From the NCBI GenBank assembly GCA_030731685.1, contig JANQTO010000093.1, positions 1 through 6,788 on the forward strand: 6,788 bases of DNA, given 5' to 3'. The position numbers and the translations under genes were made by a program. Under the pieces are notes generated by a model that worked only from the letters and a program-made list of their open reading frames with translations, had not been told where the DNA came from and ran no database searches. Shown one piece after another: positions 5,413 to 6,788 of this stretch; position 1 is the stretch's first letter; each line of letters opens with the position of its first letter. Source of the DNA: Nonlabens sp. (GTDB taxonomy: Bacteria > Bacteroidota > Bacteroidia > Flavobacteriales > Flavobacteriaceae).

Positions 5413-6546
5413 ATGCGTAAAATTCAAATGGTTGACCTAAAAGGTCAATATGAAGCAATAAAAGATCAGGTTAATGCATCTATTCAAGAGGTAATCGATA
5501 CGACCACGTTTATAAATGGGCCCGAAGTCCATGCTTTTCAAAAAAATCTTGAGGAATATCTAGGTGTGAAACACGTGATTCCATGTGCAAACGGAACTGA
5601 TGCGTTGCAAATAGCCATGATGGGTCTAGATTTAAAGCCTGGTGACGAGGTCATTACTGCCGACTTCACCTTTGCGGCAACCGTAGAAGTAATTGCACTC
5701 TTGCACCTTACACCGGTGCTGGTAGATGTGAATCCGTATAATTTTAATATTGACACAGAGGCGATACGCAAAGCGATTACGCCTAAAACAAAGGCGATAG
5801 TTCCAGTTCATCTTTTTGGACAAGTAGCAAATATGGCCGAGATTATGGCCATTGCCGAGGAGCATAACCTTTACGTGATTGAAGACAATGCACAAGGAAT
5901 AGGCGCAAATTACCTGCAGGCAGACGGCTCAAAGGCCAAAACAGGAACCATAGGTCATGTAGGAACAACATCGTTTTTTCCTTCTAAAAACCTAGGTTGC
6001 TATGGTGACGGTGGTGCGATTTTTACAAATGACGACGCACTGGCGCACACGCTGCGAGGTATCGTAAATCACGGGATGTATGAGCGTTATCACCACGATG
6101 TGGTAGGTGTAAATTCTAGATTAGACTCTATGCAGGCTGCGGTGTTAAGAGCAAAACTGCCTTTATTAGATAGTTATAATAATGCACGTAGAGATGCAGC
6201 GCGCAAGTACACCGCGGCATTTGCAGGGCAAAAGAATATTATCACGCCCATGGTTTGTGATAGTTGTGATTGTCATGTTTTTCATCAATATACTTTAGTC
6301 ATTAAAAACGCTAATCGTGATGAGCTTGTTAAGCATTTACAGGCAAACGATATACCGTGCGGTGTGTATTACCCTATACCACTACACTCCCAAAAAGCAT
6401 ACAAAGACGACCGCTACAACGAGGCCGATTTCCCAGTGACAAATCAGCTGGTGAAGGAATGCATCTCCTTACCTATGCACACAGAGCTTGATGATGAGCA
6501 AATTAAGTTTATAACAAGCGCTATTATTGAGTTCGTTAATAGATAA
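5413..6546 (+). CDS. DegT/DnrJ/EryC1/StrS sugar aminotransferase, WbpE/WlbC-like
   Basis: A 377-residue fold-type-I PLP enzyme that aminates a nucleotide-bound keto sugar. Visible landmarks are NGTDA (60-64, phosphate contact), IEDNAQGIGA (156-165) with Asp158 for the pyridine nitrogen, and FFPSKNLGCYGDGGAIF (188-204) with Lys192 forming the Schiff base. The text around Lys192, VNSRLDSMQAA (233-243) and YYPIPLH (319-325) resemble WbpE/WlbC, which makes UDP-2,3-diamino-glucuronate precursors for O-antigen. Related activities, such as GnnB for lipid A or KdnA for 8-amino-Kdo, cannot be excluded by eye. Being divergent from waaA supports a lipopolysaccharide role. The ATG at 5413 is preferred over an in-frame TTG at 5407 because MRKIQMVDLK matches the family start. 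Unusual is a cysteine cluster, CDSCDCH (282-288). No Shine-Dalgarno site is seen. Confidence 0.9.
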   Translation: MRKIQMVDLKGQYEAIKDQVNASIQEVIDTTTFINGPEVHAFQKNLEEYLGVKHVIPCANGTDALQIAMMGLDLKPGDEVITADFTFAATVEVIALLHLTPVLVDVNPYNFNIDTEAIRKAITPKTKAIVPVHLFGQVANMAEIMAIAEEHNLYVIEDNAQGIGANYLQADGSKAKTGTIGHVGTTSFFPSKNLGCYGDGGAIFTNDDALAHTLRGIVNHGMYERYHHDVVGVNSRLDSMQAAVLRAKLPLLDSYNNARRDAARKYTAAFAGQKNIITPMVCDSCDCHVFHQYTLVIKNANRDELVKHLQANDIPCGVYYPIPLHSQKAYKDDRYNEADFPVTNQLVKECISLPMHTELDDEQIKFITSAIIEFVNR

Positions 6547-6566
6547 AACTACCTTTTAAAGTATGT

Positions 6567-6603
6567 AAAAACCCACTAGAATTGTTTGTTCTAGTGGGTT
6601 TTT
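6567..6603. terminator. Strong bidirectional intrinsic terminator
   Basis: A perfect 15-bp stem, 6567-6581 pairing with 6589-6603, encloses the 7-nt loop TTGTTTG. The core is ACCCACTAGAA / TTCTAGTGGGT, with five A before and five T after, so it works in both directions. It lies 20 nt past the aminotransferase stop. Confidence 0.92.
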
Positions 6604-6612
6604 GGTGTTTAC

Positions 6613-6626
6613 GCTTTCGCGAAAGC
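6613..6626. repeat. Palindrome copy 3, GCTTTCGCGAAAGC (14 bp)
   Basis: A perfect 14-bp palindrome 9 bp past the terminator, sharing the core of the copies at 2358-2375 and 5255-5270. Confidence 0.85.
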
Positions 6627-6788
6627 TTATTTGTGATATGAAATATGGTATAATAATATGATTGATATTTCGGGTTTATTGCTGTATTCATGTCGAGCCT
6701 CCTTGTGAAAAAAAAGGTGATATCAATGCATATTCAAGGAAACATAAATTAGTTCAAATTATCTTAACTTGTACACTCAATTTTATAC
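6627..6788. other. AT-rich stretch without a convincing gene
   Basis: No substantial reading frame, tRNA or clear promoter is seen. The only notable mark is a minus-strand AAGGAGG at 6698-6704 placed 6 nt before an ATG at 6691. The 51-codon frame it opens (to 6536) runs through the palindrome and the terminator stem, so it is probably not a gene. Confidence 0.5.

Overview
The window looks like a chromosomal segment of a marine-type member of the Bacteroidota, most likely family Flavobacteriaceae. This is inferred from moderately AT-rich DNA, promoters fitting the Bacteroidota TTG / TAnnTTTG pattern, A-rich leaders without Shine-Dalgarno sites, a secreted protein with a carboxypeptidase-like regulatory domain, a Bacteroidota-type Kdo transferase, and three copies of the palindrome GCTTTCGCGAAAGC. 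No species can be fixed from the sequence alone. No tRNA, rRNA, insertion sequence or CRISPR array is seen.

Left part (1-1722), DNA-damage-type control module. A leftward SRAP (YedK/HMCES-like) abasic-site-shielding protein, cut by the left edge, is divergent from a rightward XRE-HTH / S24 (LexA/CI-like) self-cleaving repressor. The 117-132 bp between them hold two promoters with identical TATATTTG -7 boxes and five copies of an 11-bp palindrome, consensus GGAAnnnTTCC. The simplest reading is an autoregulated, damage-inducible pair. The repressor mRNA is probably leaderless. A hairpin overlapping the repressor stop codon can end transcription from both sides.

Middle (1723-3064). Two small acidic lipoproteins of unknown function lie in tandem on the minus strand. 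They are followed by a palindrome copy and a rightward DUF2461 gene.

Right part (3076-6603), cell-envelope genes. The leftward unit is waaA (kdtA, Kdo transferase) followed, with a 23-nt overlap, by a secreted carboxypeptidase-regulatory-like protein. waaA carries a single in-frame TAA exactly between its two Rossmann domains, so it reads as two half proteins in the same frame; this is either a nonsense mutation or sequence error, or a split enzyme. Divergent from waaA is a DegT/DnrJ/EryC1/StrS sugar aminotransferase closest in its motifs to WbpE/WlbC, ending in a strong bidirectional terminator. Both genes fit lipopolysaccharide synthesis.

The last 185 bases hold one palindrome copy and no convincing gene.
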